Assembly (NCBI GenBank): GCA_963710535.1
Contig: CAVQAW010000003.1
Location: 1,054,001-1,118,000, forward strand
Source: Pelagihabitans sp963710535
Lineage (GTDB): Bacteria > Bacteroidota > Bacteroidia > Flavobacteriales > Flavobacteriaceae
Direction of reading: 5' to 3'
DNA: 64,000 nucleotides
A program made the translations under genes and the position numbers. The notes under the pieces were generated by a model. That model ran no database searches and was not told the origin of the DNA. It was given only the letters and a program-made list of their open reading frames with translations. Positions 1 to 9,572 of this stretch are shown here, in pieces. How positions within the stretch are numbered: position 1 is the first letter of the stretch; each line of letters begins with the position of its first letter.

Positions 1-2293
1 GGGCATTGATTTCCTTTCCCAAATATTTTGAAGGAACCTGCATGGTGGCCTTGTAGCTCATCTTTTGATCGAAGGTATGGCTGCCATCCACGTTAATGGC
101 GATGTCTTTATAGTTCAACGTAAAGGGTTTTACGGCAACCACGCCATCCTTAAAAGAAAGCTTCGTTTTTAATTCATTGAAGTTCAATTGCTTCAGATCG
201 ATGAAATTCAGCTTTCCGGCCACTGCCGCGAGTAGTGGGGCAGCCTGGGTATCGAGCTCATCGGTAAGGATGTCTGCCAAAATATTGCCGCTGAGCGAGT
301 TTAGATCCGGTGAAAAATCATCGGAGAGGTTCCCTGAGAATTCGAGTTCCGAACTCAATTTCCCTTTAAATATTTGGGCAATGGGCGCAACCACCTTGAA
401 CAGATCGATGGCCTTAAAGGTCTCCCCGATCATGAGTTTGTCCAAACCAAGTTTCATGGAGAAGGTAGGGGTTTGCTCTTTTGTGGAAACCACGCCATCG
501 AAGCCCACCTTACCGCCGAACATCGAGGAGGTCATGTTGCTCAATATCGCCTTTTCGTCCTTGATCCTAAGATTCCCCTTAACGTCGGTGAGCGTTAGGT
601 TGTCATAAAGCACCGTTTTGGCAGCCGCATTGAGGTTGATATCCAGAAAAGAAGGGATCTTGATTTTTTCGTCAGCAACTTTGGTACTGGTATCCGCCGT
701 ACCGGTGCCTTCCGTGTTACTGGTCTCGGCCACCATAAAATCGTCGATGGCGAAGGTATTCGATTGCAGATTAAAATTTCCTTCTACATTTTCGTTGTTG
801 AACATAAAACCCAAGAGGTTGTTGATGGTACCATTAACCGCAAAATCGGTCTTCCCCGTTGAACCGTTCAATTCATTGAGGGTTACTGTGGCAGGGTTAA
901 AGGTCAAGGCCGTAGATTTCAATGTGATGGGATTTGGAAATTCGTCCGATTGGTACACGAAGTCCCTCAGGTCGATCTTGCCACTGGTCTTCGTTTTTTC
1001 GTACTGTTTCTTTTCCACGGAGGCCATATCGAAGTCTGTGGTGACATCGGCGGTTAGCAAGCCTTTCAAATTGAGATCGGCAGGTACGGGGTAGGCCTTT
1101 GAAATATTGGCCAAATTCATTTTTGCGTCGATATGGGCGTTTACCTTGGTATTGCCCATGAGCTCCCGAATGTTGGCCTTCATGTTAAATTGGTCCTCAT
1201 CGATCATAAACGAAAGCCGATCGATATCGACATAGGTATCGGCCACGATTCCCGTGGTATTGGTGATCTTGGTGTCGATATGTACGTTGCGCACCCCTTT
1301 GGGCAAATCTGGATATTTAAAGGATGCGTTGTCGGAATTGATCATAATATGGAACATGGGAATGTGATCATCATCGACAATCCCATTAAATCGCCCCTCC
1401 ACGATAAAATTCCCCGTGGTTTGCACATTCTCGATATTCTTGGAGTAGGTTTCAGGGATTACCGCCAAAAAGTTTTTGAAATCGGAAGATGGGGTCTTGA
1501 AACTGATATCGACCTCTTGGTTATCGTCGTTTAGTTTTACAAATCCTTCAAAAACCAAAGGCAATTGGTTCAACAAGGCCTCGTTCTTTAAAAAAGTGAA
1601 TTTGAATTCCTCAAGGTCGATACCTATAAGCGCATCGAGCTTGATTTTATTTTTGTTCAAATAATTGGTACTGTCCATTTCAAAGGAAACCAACGCTTCG
1701 GTAAGGGTCTGCAATTGGGATTTCTCCAAAGAAAGGTCGCCGGTTCCACTATGTTGTATCTCATAAAGGTTAAACAGCATGCCCCCGGCCCTGTCATCGT
1801 AAGTGATGTTCGAATTGGTGATTTCATAAGACTGCATATCGAGGGTAAAGCCCTCGGTTCCCGAAGGGGACGAATCGGCAGTGCCGGTATCCTTGGCAAT
1901 ATCGTAGTTGGCATTTTCGGCTTCATCATACCTAATATTCAGCTTCGCCCCATCGATAAAGAGTCGTTGGATCGCAATGGGTTCCCCCGCGCTCTTGAAC
2001 AGTTCGCGAATACCCATCCTCAACTGTACCAAATCGGAAGAAAAAAGGGTGTCGCCTTCGAAGGGTGCCTTGTTGATCAGGGTGATTTTCTTCATCGATA
2101 CCTCGGCATCCGGAAAACTGCTGAAAAGGCTTAGATCGGCCTCCGCGAAATCCAGGGTGGCATTGATGTTTTGGTTGACGTTGCTCTTGATGAGCTCCCC
2201 GATCTTTGCTTCCAAAATAAAGGGCGCCGCAATTAACAATGCAATGATCAAAAAGAGGATGACCCCAACAATCTTTAATATTTTCTTTCCCAT
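1..2293 (-). CDS. AsmA-family protein, C-terminus cut by window edge
   Basis: The 764 visible residues start with a short basic N-terminus and one hydrophobic segment (about residues 4-22), followed by a long, beta-rich repetitive region with no catalytic motif. This is the layout of AsmA/TamB-like proteins, which are anchored in the inner membrane, span the periplasm and are linked in other bacteria to lipid transport and outer-membrane homeostasis. The frame is open to the first base of the window, so the C-terminus is missing. The ATG at 2293 is chosen because the signal anchor follows at once; no Shine-Dalgarno site is visible. It lies 54 nt downstream of the queuosine-precursor transporter gene on the same strand and may be the third gene of a sppA-led unit. 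The family is fairly clear; the exact role is not. Confidence 0.75.
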   Translation of the reverse strand, partial: MGKKILKIVGVILFLIIALLIAAPFILEAKIGELIKSNVNQNINATLDFAEADLSLFSSFPDAEVSMKKITLINKAPFEGDTLFSSDLVQLRMGIRELFKSAGEPIAIQRLFIDGAKLNIRYDEAENANYDIAKDTGTADSSPSGTEGFTLDMQSYEITNSNITYDDRAGGMLFNLYEIQHSGTGDLSLEKSQLQTLTEALVSFEMDSTNYLNKNKIKLDALIGIDLEEFKFTFLKNEALLNQLPLVFEGFVKLNDDNQEVDISFKTPSSDFKNFLAVIPETYSKNIENVQTTGNFIVEGRFNGIVDDDHIPMFHIMINSDNASFKYPDLPKGVRNVHIDTKITNTTGIVADTYVDIDRLSFMIDEDQFNMKANIRELMGNTKVNAHIDAKMNLANISKAYPVPADLNLKGLLTADVTTDFDMASVEKKQYEKTKTSGKIDLRDFVYQSDEFPNPITLKSTALTFNPATVTLNELNGSTGKTDFAVNGTINNLLGFMFNNENVEGNFNLQSNTFAIDDFMVAETSNTEGTGTADTSTKVADEKIKIPSFLDINLNAAAKTVLYDNLTLTDVKGNLRIKDEKAILSNMTSSMFGGKVGFDGVVSTKEQTPTFSMKLGLDKLMIGETFKAIDLFKVVAPIAQIFKGKLSSELEFSGNLSDDFSPDLNSLSGNILADILTDELDTQAAPLLAAVAGKLNFIDLKQLNFNELKTKLSFKDGVVAVKPFTLNYKDIAINVDGSHTFDQKMSYKATMQVPSKYLGKEINA

Positions 2294-2347
2294 TTTCGTT
2301 GAATGATTCTTTTGTATTCTATAACTCCCGGAAATAGGTTATATTTT

Positions 2348-3058
2348 TCAGACTTCCAAATATATTTCCTGCCCTTCCTTAAGGCCAAATCGTTTTCTAA
2401 GGATATATACGAACAAATAAAGGAAAGGGGTGTCGAGAACCGCTATAAATACTTTAAATAGAAAACCGCTGACCACCAAACCGTAGAACAGGTTCCATGG
2501 GAGCACTTCAAAAACACACAGCAGGCCAACCACGGTGAAAGTGTCGATAAACTGCGACAAAAAAGTGGAGAAGTTGTTGCGCAGCCATAGGTGTTTGCCT
2601 TTGGTGACCCCTTTCCAAAAATGATAGATGGCGATGTCTATATATTGGGCGAACAGATAGGCAATCATGGAGGCCAGCACGGCTATGGGCGATAGGGCAA
2701 AAACCTTGCTGAACGTGGCATCGTCGATTGGGGAAGTGGGCAGGGCCGGCGATAAATTGGCCAACAAGATGATCCCCATAGAAAAGAAAGACGCAAAAAT
2801 ACCTGCCGTCACAATTTGGTTGGCCTTCTTTTTCCCGTATATCTCGGAGATCAGGTCGGTGATCAAAAAAGTGATGGGATAGGGCAAGACACCCACTGAA
2901 ATCTCGAACAGGCTGGCCCCCAATACCTCAATCTTTCCAAAAGGGTGCCAATAAAAGAATTTTTGGAATATCAGGTTCGATACCACCAAAGAGGTAATGA
3001 ACAGGGCGCCCAAATACAAATAGATTTGGTAAGCCAATTTCTTGTCTTTTAGTGTCAT
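2348..3058 (-). CDS. Queuosine precursor transporter, YhhQ/VUT family
   Basis: A 236-residue protein with about six hydrophobic segments. The segment near residues 55-80 contains the family-typical stretch FLITDLISEIYGKKKA, in which the TD...SEIYG pattern marks YhhQ/VUT proteins. Members import queuosine precursors (preQ0/preQ1) across the inner membrane for the tRNA wobble modification. The length matches the family. The ATG at 3058 is only 3 nt past the sppA stop codon, so the two are almost certainly co-transcribed. No other queuosine gene is in the window. The substrate is inferred from family knowledge. Confidence 0.85.
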   Translation of the reverse strand: MTLKDKKLAYQIYLYLGALFITSLVVSNLIFQKFFYWHPFGKIEVLGASLFEISVGVLPYPITFLITDLISEIYGKKKANQIVTAGIFASFFSMGIILLANLSPALPTSPIDDATFSKVFALSPIAVLASMIAYLFAQYIDIAIYHFWKGVTKGKHLWLRNNFSTFLSQFIDTFTVVGLLCVFEVLPWNLFYGLVVSGFLFKVFIAVLDTPFLYLFVYILRKRFGLKEGQEIYLEV

Positions 3059-3061
3059 CTA

Positions 3062-4822
3062 TTATCTGATATCCAGGGCGAACGGCATTCTGGCCTGCAC
3101 CCCTTTCTGTTGCATGATCGTTTGAAACTGTTTTAGAATGGCGTAAAATTCAGTACCGATCTCCTCTTTGATCAAATTGCTTTTCGTTTCGGAACTGGCC
3201 CCGCCCAGGTCTTCCATTAATTTTTCAAAACCGGTTTTATATCTGGGGTATTTCTTGATGCCATATTGTCCCAGGTCGGCCAAGCTTGCCGCCCCGGCAA
3301 TGGCATCGTCCAACCCGCCCAGTTCATCAACAAGCCCCAGTCGCTGGGCATCGACACCGCTCCAAACCCGCCCTTGGGCCAGACTGTCGGCCTCGGCCAC
3401 GCTTATGCCACGCCCTTTTGCCACCCTTTCCAAAAAAGTAGCGTAGACCTCTTCAATGCTCTCCTGAACGGTAGCCCTAAAACTGTCGGTCATCGGTTCA
3501 AAGAAGGAATAATCCACCGCATTTTTATTGGTGCCTACCTGTTCGGCATTGATCCCGATATCCTTGGCCAAACCATTGATGTTGGGGATGGTACCGAATA
3601 CCCCGATCGACCCTGTGATGGTGGTCGGTTCTGCATAGATCTTGTCTGCGGCCACGGCGATATAATACCCGCCCGAGGTCGCCAAATTGCCCATGGAAAC
3701 CACCACCGGTTTTTTCTGCTTCGCCAAATCAATTTCCCGCCATATGATATCGGAAGTGAGCGCACTGCCCCCTGGGGAGTCGACACGAAACACAATGGCC
3801 TTTACATTGTCGTCTTCAACGGCCTTTCTGATCGCGCTGTTGATGATGCCCTGCCCGATCACCTCTTTGCCCCCTTCCCCGTAGAGTATTTCCCCCTGGG
3901 CGAAGATGACCGCAATTTTGTCCTTGCCGGTCTTGTTACCTTTCCGGTTCGACCTTGCCAAATAATCCTCGAGATAAACGATATTGACCTCCTTGTCTTT
4001 GTCAAGGGCCAGTGCCTTGCGCAAGCGATCTTCGTACTCGTCATAAAAAAGGGAACCATCGATCAATCCGGCATGTTCGGCCATTCTGGGCGAACGTCCT
4101 CCTAAGGTATCGGCGATGATATTCAGGTCATCGATGGCAATGCCACGCCCTTCCGAGATATCCTCAAGCATTGAATTCCACAACGAACCGATCAACGCTT
4201 GAATTTGGCTCCTATTTTCCGGGCTCATTTCGCTGGAAAGAAAAGGCTCTACGGCGCTCTTGTATTTCCCATGGCGAATCACCTCCATCTTTATCCCCGT
4301 TTTCTCCTGAAGGTCTTTAAAGAAAAGCACCTCGGAAGACAGGCCCTTGAAATCGAGCACCCCTACCGGGTTAAGGAAAATACTGTCGGCCACACTGGCC
4401 AAATAGAAATCTTTTTGGGTATAAAAATCGGCATAGGCGAAGATGAACTTCCCGCTTTCTTTGAAATCCTTGAGGGCCTTTCGAATCGATTGGGTCTGGG
4501 CCCAGCCCGCCATCATAAAATTGTTGTTGATGCTGATGCCCTTGATCGATTCATCGTCCTTGGCCACCTGAATGGCCTGCAGAATTTCATCCAAGCCATG
4601 TGCCGTGCCGAAAATATCGCCAAAAGGGTCGTTTCCGGAATTTCCGACATAATCGCTGATGGGTGCCTGCATTTGCAATTCCAATACGGCATTCGTTTTA
4701 ATGGTTTCGGTTTCCTCCATACTCCCGACCAGACTCGCAAATATGATGAACATCATGAACATGATGCCAAATGCAATCAGACAGCCCAGTATCGCCGCCA
4801 ATAAGTTTCTTAAAAAATTCAT
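3062..4822 (-). CDS. sppA: Signal peptide peptidase SppA, 67-kDa type
   Basis: 586 residues, the size of the long (two-domain) SppA. A single N-terminal membrane anchor (about 7-33) is followed by two repeats of the Clp/crotonase-like S49 fold. The catalytic Lys/Ser dyad of the family is present: Lys188 in HGKYKSAVEPF in the N-terminal half and Ser383 in NLATSGGYY in the C-terminal half. The enzyme degrades leftover signal peptides in the inner membrane. The ATG at 4822 has a strong GGAGG site about 6-10 nt upstream, unusual for this genome, and a TATCTTTG promoter element lies further up. It leads the unit sppA-yhhQ-asmA and is divergent from the folK fusion. Confidence 0.95.
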   Translation of the reverse strand: MNFLRNLLAAILGCLIAFGIMFMMFIIFASLVGSMEETETIKTNAVLELQMQAPISDYVGNSGNDPFGDIFGTAHGLDEILQAIQVAKDDESIKGISINNNFMMAGWAQTQSIRKALKDFKESGKFIFAYADFYTQKDFYLASVADSIFLNPVGVLDFKGLSSEVLFFKDLQEKTGIKMEVIRHGKYKSAVEPFLSSEMSPENRSQIQALIGSLWNSMLEDISEGRGIAIDDLNIIADTLGGRSPRMAEHAGLIDGSLFYDEYEDRLRKALALDKDKEVNIVYLEDYLARSNRKGNKTGKDKIAVIFAQGEILYGEGGKEVIGQGIINSAIRKAVEDDNVKAIVFRVDSPGGSALTSDIIWREIDLAKQKKPVVVSMGNLATSGGYYIAVAADKIYAEPTTITGSIGVFGTIPNINGLAKDIGINAEQVGTNKNAVDYSFFEPMTDSFRATVQESIEEVYATFLERVAKGRGISVAEADSLAQGRVWSGVDAQRLGLVDELGGLDDAIAGAASLADLGQYGIKKYPRYKTGFEKLMEDLGGASSETKSNLIKEEIGTEFYAILKQFQTIMQQKGVQARMPFALDIR

Positions 4823-4848
4823 GCTTTTCCTCCGCTATTATTATCCCC

Positions 4849-4856
4849 CAAAGATA
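4849..4856 (-). promoter_or_regulatory. Candidate -7 promoter element for sppA
   Basis: TATCTTTG on the minus strand matches the Bacteroidota -7 consensus TAnnTTTG exactly and lies 27 nt upstream of the sppA ATG, in the divergent sppA/folK intergenic region. A clear -33 TTTG is not seen at the right distance. Confidence 0.55.
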
Positions 4857-4895
4857 AGGAACTCCACTTGACTTTTCGTTACTTTGCGTTCGATT

Positions 4896-6041
4896 ATGGC
4901 CGATCCAAAAACCGCATATCTTTCCCTTGGTAGCAATCTCGGCAACAAGCCGGCTAACCTGCAATTCGCCCTCTTTGAGATACAGAAAAAAGCAGGGCAT
5001 ATCGTGAAGATCTCGCCGATATACCAGAGTGGGGCCTGGGGCTTTAAGGCAGCCGATTTTCTAAACCTGTGCATCGCCATTGAAACCCATTTGGACCCCA
5101 AGCAGTTGTTGGCCACCCTTTTGGATATCGAACGCGACATGGGCCGGCTTCGGCGGAAGGAGCGGGGTTATGAACCACGGCTCATCGATATCGACATTAT
5201 TTATTTCGAAAAGGAAACCATCCATTCCGACGATCTTGTGGTGCCCCATCCTGAAATGGCACAACGCCGTTTCGTCTTGAAACCCCTTGCCGATATCGCC
5301 CCTCAGTTTTACCATCCCATTTATCAAAAAGATACCCGTAACCTTTTGCAGCAATGCAAGGACAAAGGCACCTTGATTAAAACGGGTTTCCGACTGTTCA
5401 AAGATCGACAGCAACTTTTTGCACACCAAGGATTTATGGCCATTGAAGGCAATATCGGCGCCGGCAAAACATCCTTGGCCAACAGGATGGCCGCTGAGTT
5501 TAATGCGAAGGCCGTGTTGGAACGTTTTGCCGACAACCCCTTTCTGCCAAAATTCTATGAAGACCAGGGCCGGTACGCCTTCCCCTTGGAAATGTCGTTC
5601 CTGGCAGACCGCTACCAACAATTCTCCGATGACACCTCCCAATTCGACCTTTTCAAAAGCTTTATGGTCAGCGACTATGACATCTACAAGTCATTGATAT
5701 TTGCGCAAATCACACTGCAAAAAGAGGAATTCGGACTCTATCGAAAGCTCTTCCAACTGATGTACCGGGAAGTCAAAAAACCAAGGATCTATATCTACCT
5801 CTATCAAAATACCGACCGCTTGATCGACAATATCAAAAAAAGGGGGCGGGACTATGAACAGAATATTTCAAGGGACTATCTTGAAAAGATCAACCAAGGC
5901 TATCTCGACTTTCTCCGCAGCCATCCCGGCCAAAACAGCATCATTCTAGATCTTTCGGAAATCGATTTTGTGGAAAGCGCGGAAGATTATGAATCGCTCC
6001 TGATGCAGATCCAGGACTTTGCGATCGGTTTGGCCGATTGA
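4896..6041 (+). CDS. folK: Fusion of HPPK (FolK) and deoxynucleoside kinase
   Basis: 381 residues with two complete domains. Residues about 6-150 are 6-hydroxymethyl-7,8-dihydropterin pyrophosphokinase of folate synthesis, with the opening YLSLGSNLGNK and the signature region PRLIDIDIIYF. Residues about 175-381 are a dNK/TK2-type deoxynucleoside kinase: P-loop GNIGAGKTS (185-193), the substrate region ERFADNPFLPKFYED and a lid with RGRDYEQNI. HPPK-dNK fusions are known from aquatic Flavobacteria, where the kinase half prefers deoxyadenosine. The frame extends to a TTG at 4884, but the ATG at 4896 puts the conserved start in the usual place. The link region (about 150-175) carries no obvious motif. 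It is convergent with the trmH-type gene, 20 nt away. Confidence 0.93.
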   Translation: MADPKTAYLSLGSNLGNKPANLQFALFEIQKKAGHIVKISPIYQSGAWGFKAADFLNLCIAIETHLDPKQLLATLLDIERDMGRLRRKERGYEPRLIDIDIIYFEKETIHSDDLVVPHPEMAQRRFVLKPLADIAPQFYHPIYQKDTRNLLQQCKDKGTLIKTGFRLFKDRQQLFAHQGFMAIEGNIGAGKTSLANRMAAEFNAKAVLERFADNPFLPKFYEDQGRYAFPLEMSFLADRYQQFSDDTSQFDLFKSFMVSDYDIYKSLIFAQITLQKEEFGLYRKLFQLMYREVKKPRIYIYLYQNTDRLIDNIKKRGRDYEQNISRDYLEKINQGYLDFLRSHPGQNSIILDLSEIDFVESAEDYESLLMQIQDFAIGLAD

Positions 6042-6061
6042 ATCCAATCATTGACAAGGGG

Positions 6062-6592
6062 TCATCGATGCCACTTCGCCCAAAAGTCCCAAACCACGAT
6101 GCCAACGCTCACTGCTATGTTCAGGGAATGTTTGGTCCCGAATTGCGGTATTTCCAAGACCCCATCGGCCGCATCGACCACCTCTTGTGCAACGCCCTTT
6201 ACCTCATTGCCGAAAACCAGTGCATATTTTTTGTTCCGCGCTACATTGAAGGTATTGAGCTTGATCGCCTTTTCTGCCTGTTCCACCGCCAAAGTGGTAT
6301 AGCCATTCGCCTTCAATCGCGCCACCAGGTCAACGGCATTGGGGGCATATTCCCATACCACGCTTTCGGTCGCGCCAAGGGCCGTTTTATGGATGTCTTT
6401 ATGGGGCGGGGTTGCGGTAATGCCGCAGAGGTAGATTTTTTCGACCAAAAATGCATCGGCAGATCGAAATACCGAACCGATATTGTTAAGGCTCCGCACA
6501 TCATCGAGAATAAGGGACACAGGTAATTTTTCGGCCTTTTTAAAGGCCGCAACATCCAATCGGGGCAGTTCCTCATTCTTCAATTTTCTCAT
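6062..6592 (-). CDS. TrmH/SpoU-family RNA 2'-O-methyltransferase
   Basis: 176 residues containing the three SpoU (SPOUT) motifs in order: DDVRSLNNIGSVFRSADAF (about 30-48), the central LVFGNEVKGV and the C-terminal IPQFGTKHSLNIAVSVGI, which together form the trefoil-knot S-adenosylmethionine site. The family methylates ribose 2'-OH in tRNA or rRNA. There is no N-terminal substrate-binding extension of the RlmB type, so it is a short, TrmH/TrmL-like member; the target nucleotide cannot be read from the sequence. ATG at 6592. It is convergent with the folK fusion and followed upstream by a 239-nt region without a supported gene. Confidence 0.88.
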   Translation of the reverse strand: MRKLKNEELPRLDVAAFKKAEKLPVSLILDDVRSLNNIGSVFRSADAFLVEKIYLCGITATPPHKDIHKTALGATESVVWEYAPNAVDLVARLKANGYTTLAVEQAEKAIKLNTFNVARNKKYALVFGNEVKGVAQEVVDAADGVLEIPQFGTKHSLNIAVSVGIVVWDFWAKWHR

Positions 6593-6831
6593 GGCGTTGC
6601 AATTTTAGATATCGATGGTCCGGAAACAAGCGTACCACGGTCGGCGGCTTCACGAACCGATGTGCCGTAGCTGAATGCCATGGCCTTGGCGCGTTTAAGT
6701 TTCGTCAGGGGACCTTTGCGATAAGGGGCACATCGACTTATCCCCAAAATATCAACAATGCTGAAATTTCCGTGAAGAAATTGGTACATTCGTTCCGAAG
6801 GGCCTGTGCAAAAATAGACTAAAAAAACACT
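6593..6831. other. Intergenic region, no gene supported
   Basis: 239 nt between the divergent RNA methyltransferase and mutS genes. Both strands have short open stretches but none with a plausible start, ribosome site or recognisable protein. No clear TAnnTTTG promoter is seen for mutS. Confidence 0.5.
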
Positions 6832-9453
6832 TTGGGAAAAGCGGAAAAAAACAAGAAGGTAACACCTTTGATGCAGCAATACAATACCATCAAGACCAAG
6901 TATCCTGATGCCTTGCTGCTTTTTCGTGTGGGCGACTTTTATGAGACCTTCGGGGAAGATGCGGTCAAGGCCTCCAAGATTTTGGGCATCATCCTCACGC
7001 ACCGCAACAATGGCGGGGACCGCACCGAATTGGCAGGATTTCCGCACCATTCATTGAACACCTATCTGCCCAAATTGGTAAAGGCGGGGCTGCGCGTCGC
7101 CATCTGCGACCAATTGGAAGATCCCAAACTCACCAAGACCATCGTAAAGCGCGGCGTTACCGAATTGGTTACCCCTGGCGTGGCCATGAACGATGACCTG
7201 CTGCAGGCCAAATCGAACAATTTTCTGTGCGCCATCCATTTTGGCCACCAAAACTTGGGCATTTCAATGGTCGATATTTCGACAGGGGAGTTTTTGACCG
7301 CGGAGGGTTCCCATGAGCAAATCGACAAATTGCTCCAAAACTTCGCCCCGAACGAAATTTTGATCTCCAAGCGCCACAAGACCGATTTCCTGGAAGCCTT
7401 TGGGCGGCAGTTCCATACTTTTTTCATGGAAGACTGGGTCTACCAAGACGATTATGCGTTGGAGACCCTGACCCGGCATTTCAAAACCAAGACCTTGAAG
7501 GGCTTTGGGGTGGATCATCTTCGGTTGGGCATCGTGGCCTCGGGAGTGGTCCTTCATTATCTCTCGGAGACCCAGCACAACCAATTGAGCCATATCAATG
7601 CCTTAAGGCGCATCGCAGAGGAGGAATATATCTGGATGGATCGCTTCACCATCCGAAATCTGGAACTGTACCAATCGAACAACCAAAATGCGGTCACCCT
7701 GCTCAGCGTGATCGACAAGACCATCTCCCCGATGGGCGGCCGGCTTTTAAGGCGTTGGTTGGCACTACCATTAAAAAATCTGGAAACCATAAGAAGACGC
7801 CACCAAGTTGTGGCCCATCTGTTTCAAAATGAAGAGCAACTTCAAAAATTGCAACATTGGATCAAGCCGATAGGAGATCTTGAACGCCTGATTTCGAAAG
7901 TGGCCACGGGCAAGATCAACCCCAAAGAGGTGGTACAATTGAAGAATTCATTGGAAGCCATCGTGCCCATCAAGGCGTTGACCGAAAAAAGTACCGATGC
8001 GGCCTTGCTGTCGATCGCGGCGCAACTGCATTCCTGTGATGCGCTGAGGGGCAAAATAAAGGAAATGCTCGACGAGGAGGCCCCGGTACAATTGGGCAAG
8101 GGCAAGACCATAGCGGAAGGCTATTCCCGGGAGCTCGACGAACTTCGTGGCCTATCCTTTTCAGGGAAGGATTATTTGGATAAAATGTTAGATCGGGAGA
8201 TGCACCGCACCGGTATCTCATCCTTGAAAATCGCTTCGAACAACGTGTTCGGATACTACATTGAAGTAAGGAACACCCATAAAGACAAGGTGCCCCCGGA
8301 ATGGGTACGGAAACAGACCCTGGTGAACGCCGAACGCTACATCACCGAGGAACTGAAAGAGTACGAAGAAAAGATCTTGGGCGCGGAGGAACGCATCCTG
8401 AGCCTGGAGCAGCAATTGTTTTCCCAGTTGGTGGTCTGGATGCAGGAACATATTCTGGAGGTGCAACAGAACGCCCAACAGATCGCACAGCTCGATTGCC
8501 TTTGCGGGTTTGCCCAACTGGCGAAAGAAAACCGCTATGTGGCGCCCCAAATGAACGATTCCACCGAAATCGTGATCAAGAACGGCCGGCATCCGGTGAT
8601 CGAGAAACAATTGCCCTTGGGCGAGCCCTATATCGCCAACGACGTGCTCCTGAACCGGGAAGCCCAGCAGATCATCATGATCACGGGCCCCAATATGAGC
8701 GGCAAGTCGGCCATTTTACGGCAAACGGCCCTGATCGTGCTCTTGGCGCAGATGGGCAGTTTCATTCCCGCGGAATCGGCCCAGATCGGTTATGTCGACA
8801 AAATCTTTACCCGTGTGGGGGCCAGCGACAACATCTCCATGGGCGAATCGACCTTTATGGTCGAAATGAACGAAACGGCCTCCATTCTCAACAACCTCTC
8901 CGAACGCAGTTTGGTGCTTTTGGATGAAATCGGTAGGGGCACCAGTACCTACGACGGCATTTCGATCGCCTGGGCCATCTCGGAATACCTGCACGAGCAT
9001 CCGGCACGGGCAAAGACACTCTTCGCCACCCATTATCACGAGCTCAATGAAATGAGCGCCACTTTCGACCGCATCAAGAACTATAACGTATCGGTCAAAG
9101 AACTGAAGCACGACGTGCTTTTTCTCAGGAAGCTCATGCCCGGGGGCAGTGAGCACAGTTTTGGGATCCATGTAGCGAAAATGGCGGGCATGCCGCAACA
9201 GGTGATCGCAAAGGCCAACAAGATCCTTAAAAAATTGGAAAAATCGCATTCCAGTGAAGAACTTACCGACAAGCTGCAATCGGTGGGCCATGAGGTGCAG
9301 CTCAGTTTTTTCAACCTCGACGATCCCTTGTTGGAACAGATCAAGGAGGAGATCACCCACCTCGACATCAACACCCTCACCCCGGTGGAAGCGCTGATGA
9401 AGCTCAATGAAATCAAGCGGATGCTCACCAAAAACAAGAAAGCCACTTCCTGA
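6832..9453 (+). CDS. mutS: DNA mismatch repair protein MutS (TTG start)
   Basis: 873 residues, the normal MutS size. Domain I carries the mismatch-wedge F-x-E motif as Phe36-Tyr37-Glu38 in GDFYETFGEDA. The C-terminal ATPase has Walker A GPNMSGKS (619-626) and the DEIGRGTSTYDG Walker B/signature region, followed by the TLFATHYHEL stretch. MutS recognises mismatches and starts repair with MutL. The start is TTG at 6832: an in-frame TAA lies at 6820-6822 and no ATG lies between, while the first internal ATG (residue 14) would remove part of the conserved TPLMQQY start. It is followed by a promoter and two tRNA genes on the same strand. Confidence 0.97.
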   Translation: MGKAEKNKKVTPLMQQYNTIKTKYPDALLLFRVGDFYETFGEDAVKASKILGIILTHRNNGGDRTELAGFPHHSLNTYLPKLVKAGLRVAICDQLEDPKLTKTIVKRGVTELVTPGVAMNDDLLQAKSNNFLCAIHFGHQNLGISMVDISTGEFLTAEGSHEQIDKLLQNFAPNEILISKRHKTDFLEAFGRQFHTFFMEDWVYQDDYALETLTRHFKTKTLKGFGVDHLRLGIVASGVVLHYLSETQHNQLSHINALRRIAEEEYIWMDRFTIRNLELYQSNNQNAVTLLSVIDKTISPMGGRLLRRWLALPLKNLETIRRRHQVVAHLFQNEEQLQKLQHWIKPIGDLERLISKVATGKINPKEVVQLKNSLEAIVPIKALTEKSTDAALLSIAAQLHSCDALRGKIKEMLDEEAPVQLGKGKTIAEGYSRELDELRGLSFSGKDYLDKMLDREMHRTGISSLKIASNNVFGYYIEVRNTHKDKVPPEWVRKQTLVNAERYITEELKEYEEKILGAEERILSLEQQLFSQLVVWMQEHILEVQQNAQQIAQLDCLCGFAQLAKENRYVAPQMNDSTEIVIKNGRHPVIEKQLPLGEPYIANDVLLNREAQQIIMITGPNMSGKSAILRQTALIVLLAQMGSFIPAESAQIGYVDKIFTRVGASDNISMGESTFMVEMNETASILNNLSERSLVLLDEIGRGTSTYDGISIAWAISEYLHEHPARAKTLFATHYHELNEMSATFDRIKNYNVSVKELKHDVLFLRKLMPGGSEHSFGIHVAKMAGMPQQVIAKANKILKKLEKSHSSEELTDKLQSVGHEVQLSFFNLDDPLLEQIKEEITHLDINTLTPVEALMKLNEIKRMLTKNKKATS

Positions 9454-9465
9454 TATGGGGGCACT

Positions 9466-9495
9466 TGCGGGCGCAAAACGCTTTTCCCGCATTTG
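9466..9495 (+). terminator. Possible terminator after mutS
   Basis: TGCGGG (9466-9471) and CCCGCA (9486-9491) can form a stem with a 14-nt loop that itself can pair partly. Only a short T stretch follows, so the signal is weak. Confidence 0.35.
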
Positions 9496-9507
9496 TCAAT
9501 AATTTTC

Positions 9508-9537
9508 TTTGCCTTTTACCAAATTGTATTAAATTTG
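9508..9537 (+). promoter_or_regulatory. Bacteroidota-type promoter of the tRNA pair
   Basis: TTTG (9508-9511) and TAAATTTG (9530-9537) are separated by 18 nt, a near-perfect match to the -33 TTTG / -7 TAnnTTTG pattern. The element ends 35 nt before the first base of tRNA-Gly. It is the best promoter in the window. Confidence 0.8.
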
Positions 9538-9572
9538 CATCCGCATCAATGGATGATGCCTAGTTCTTTAAT

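Noticed and set aside
6589..7050. Minus-strand frame between the RNA methyltransferase and mutS
   Set aside because: It overlaps the conserved start of mutS by over 200 nt and shows no recognisable protein pattern.
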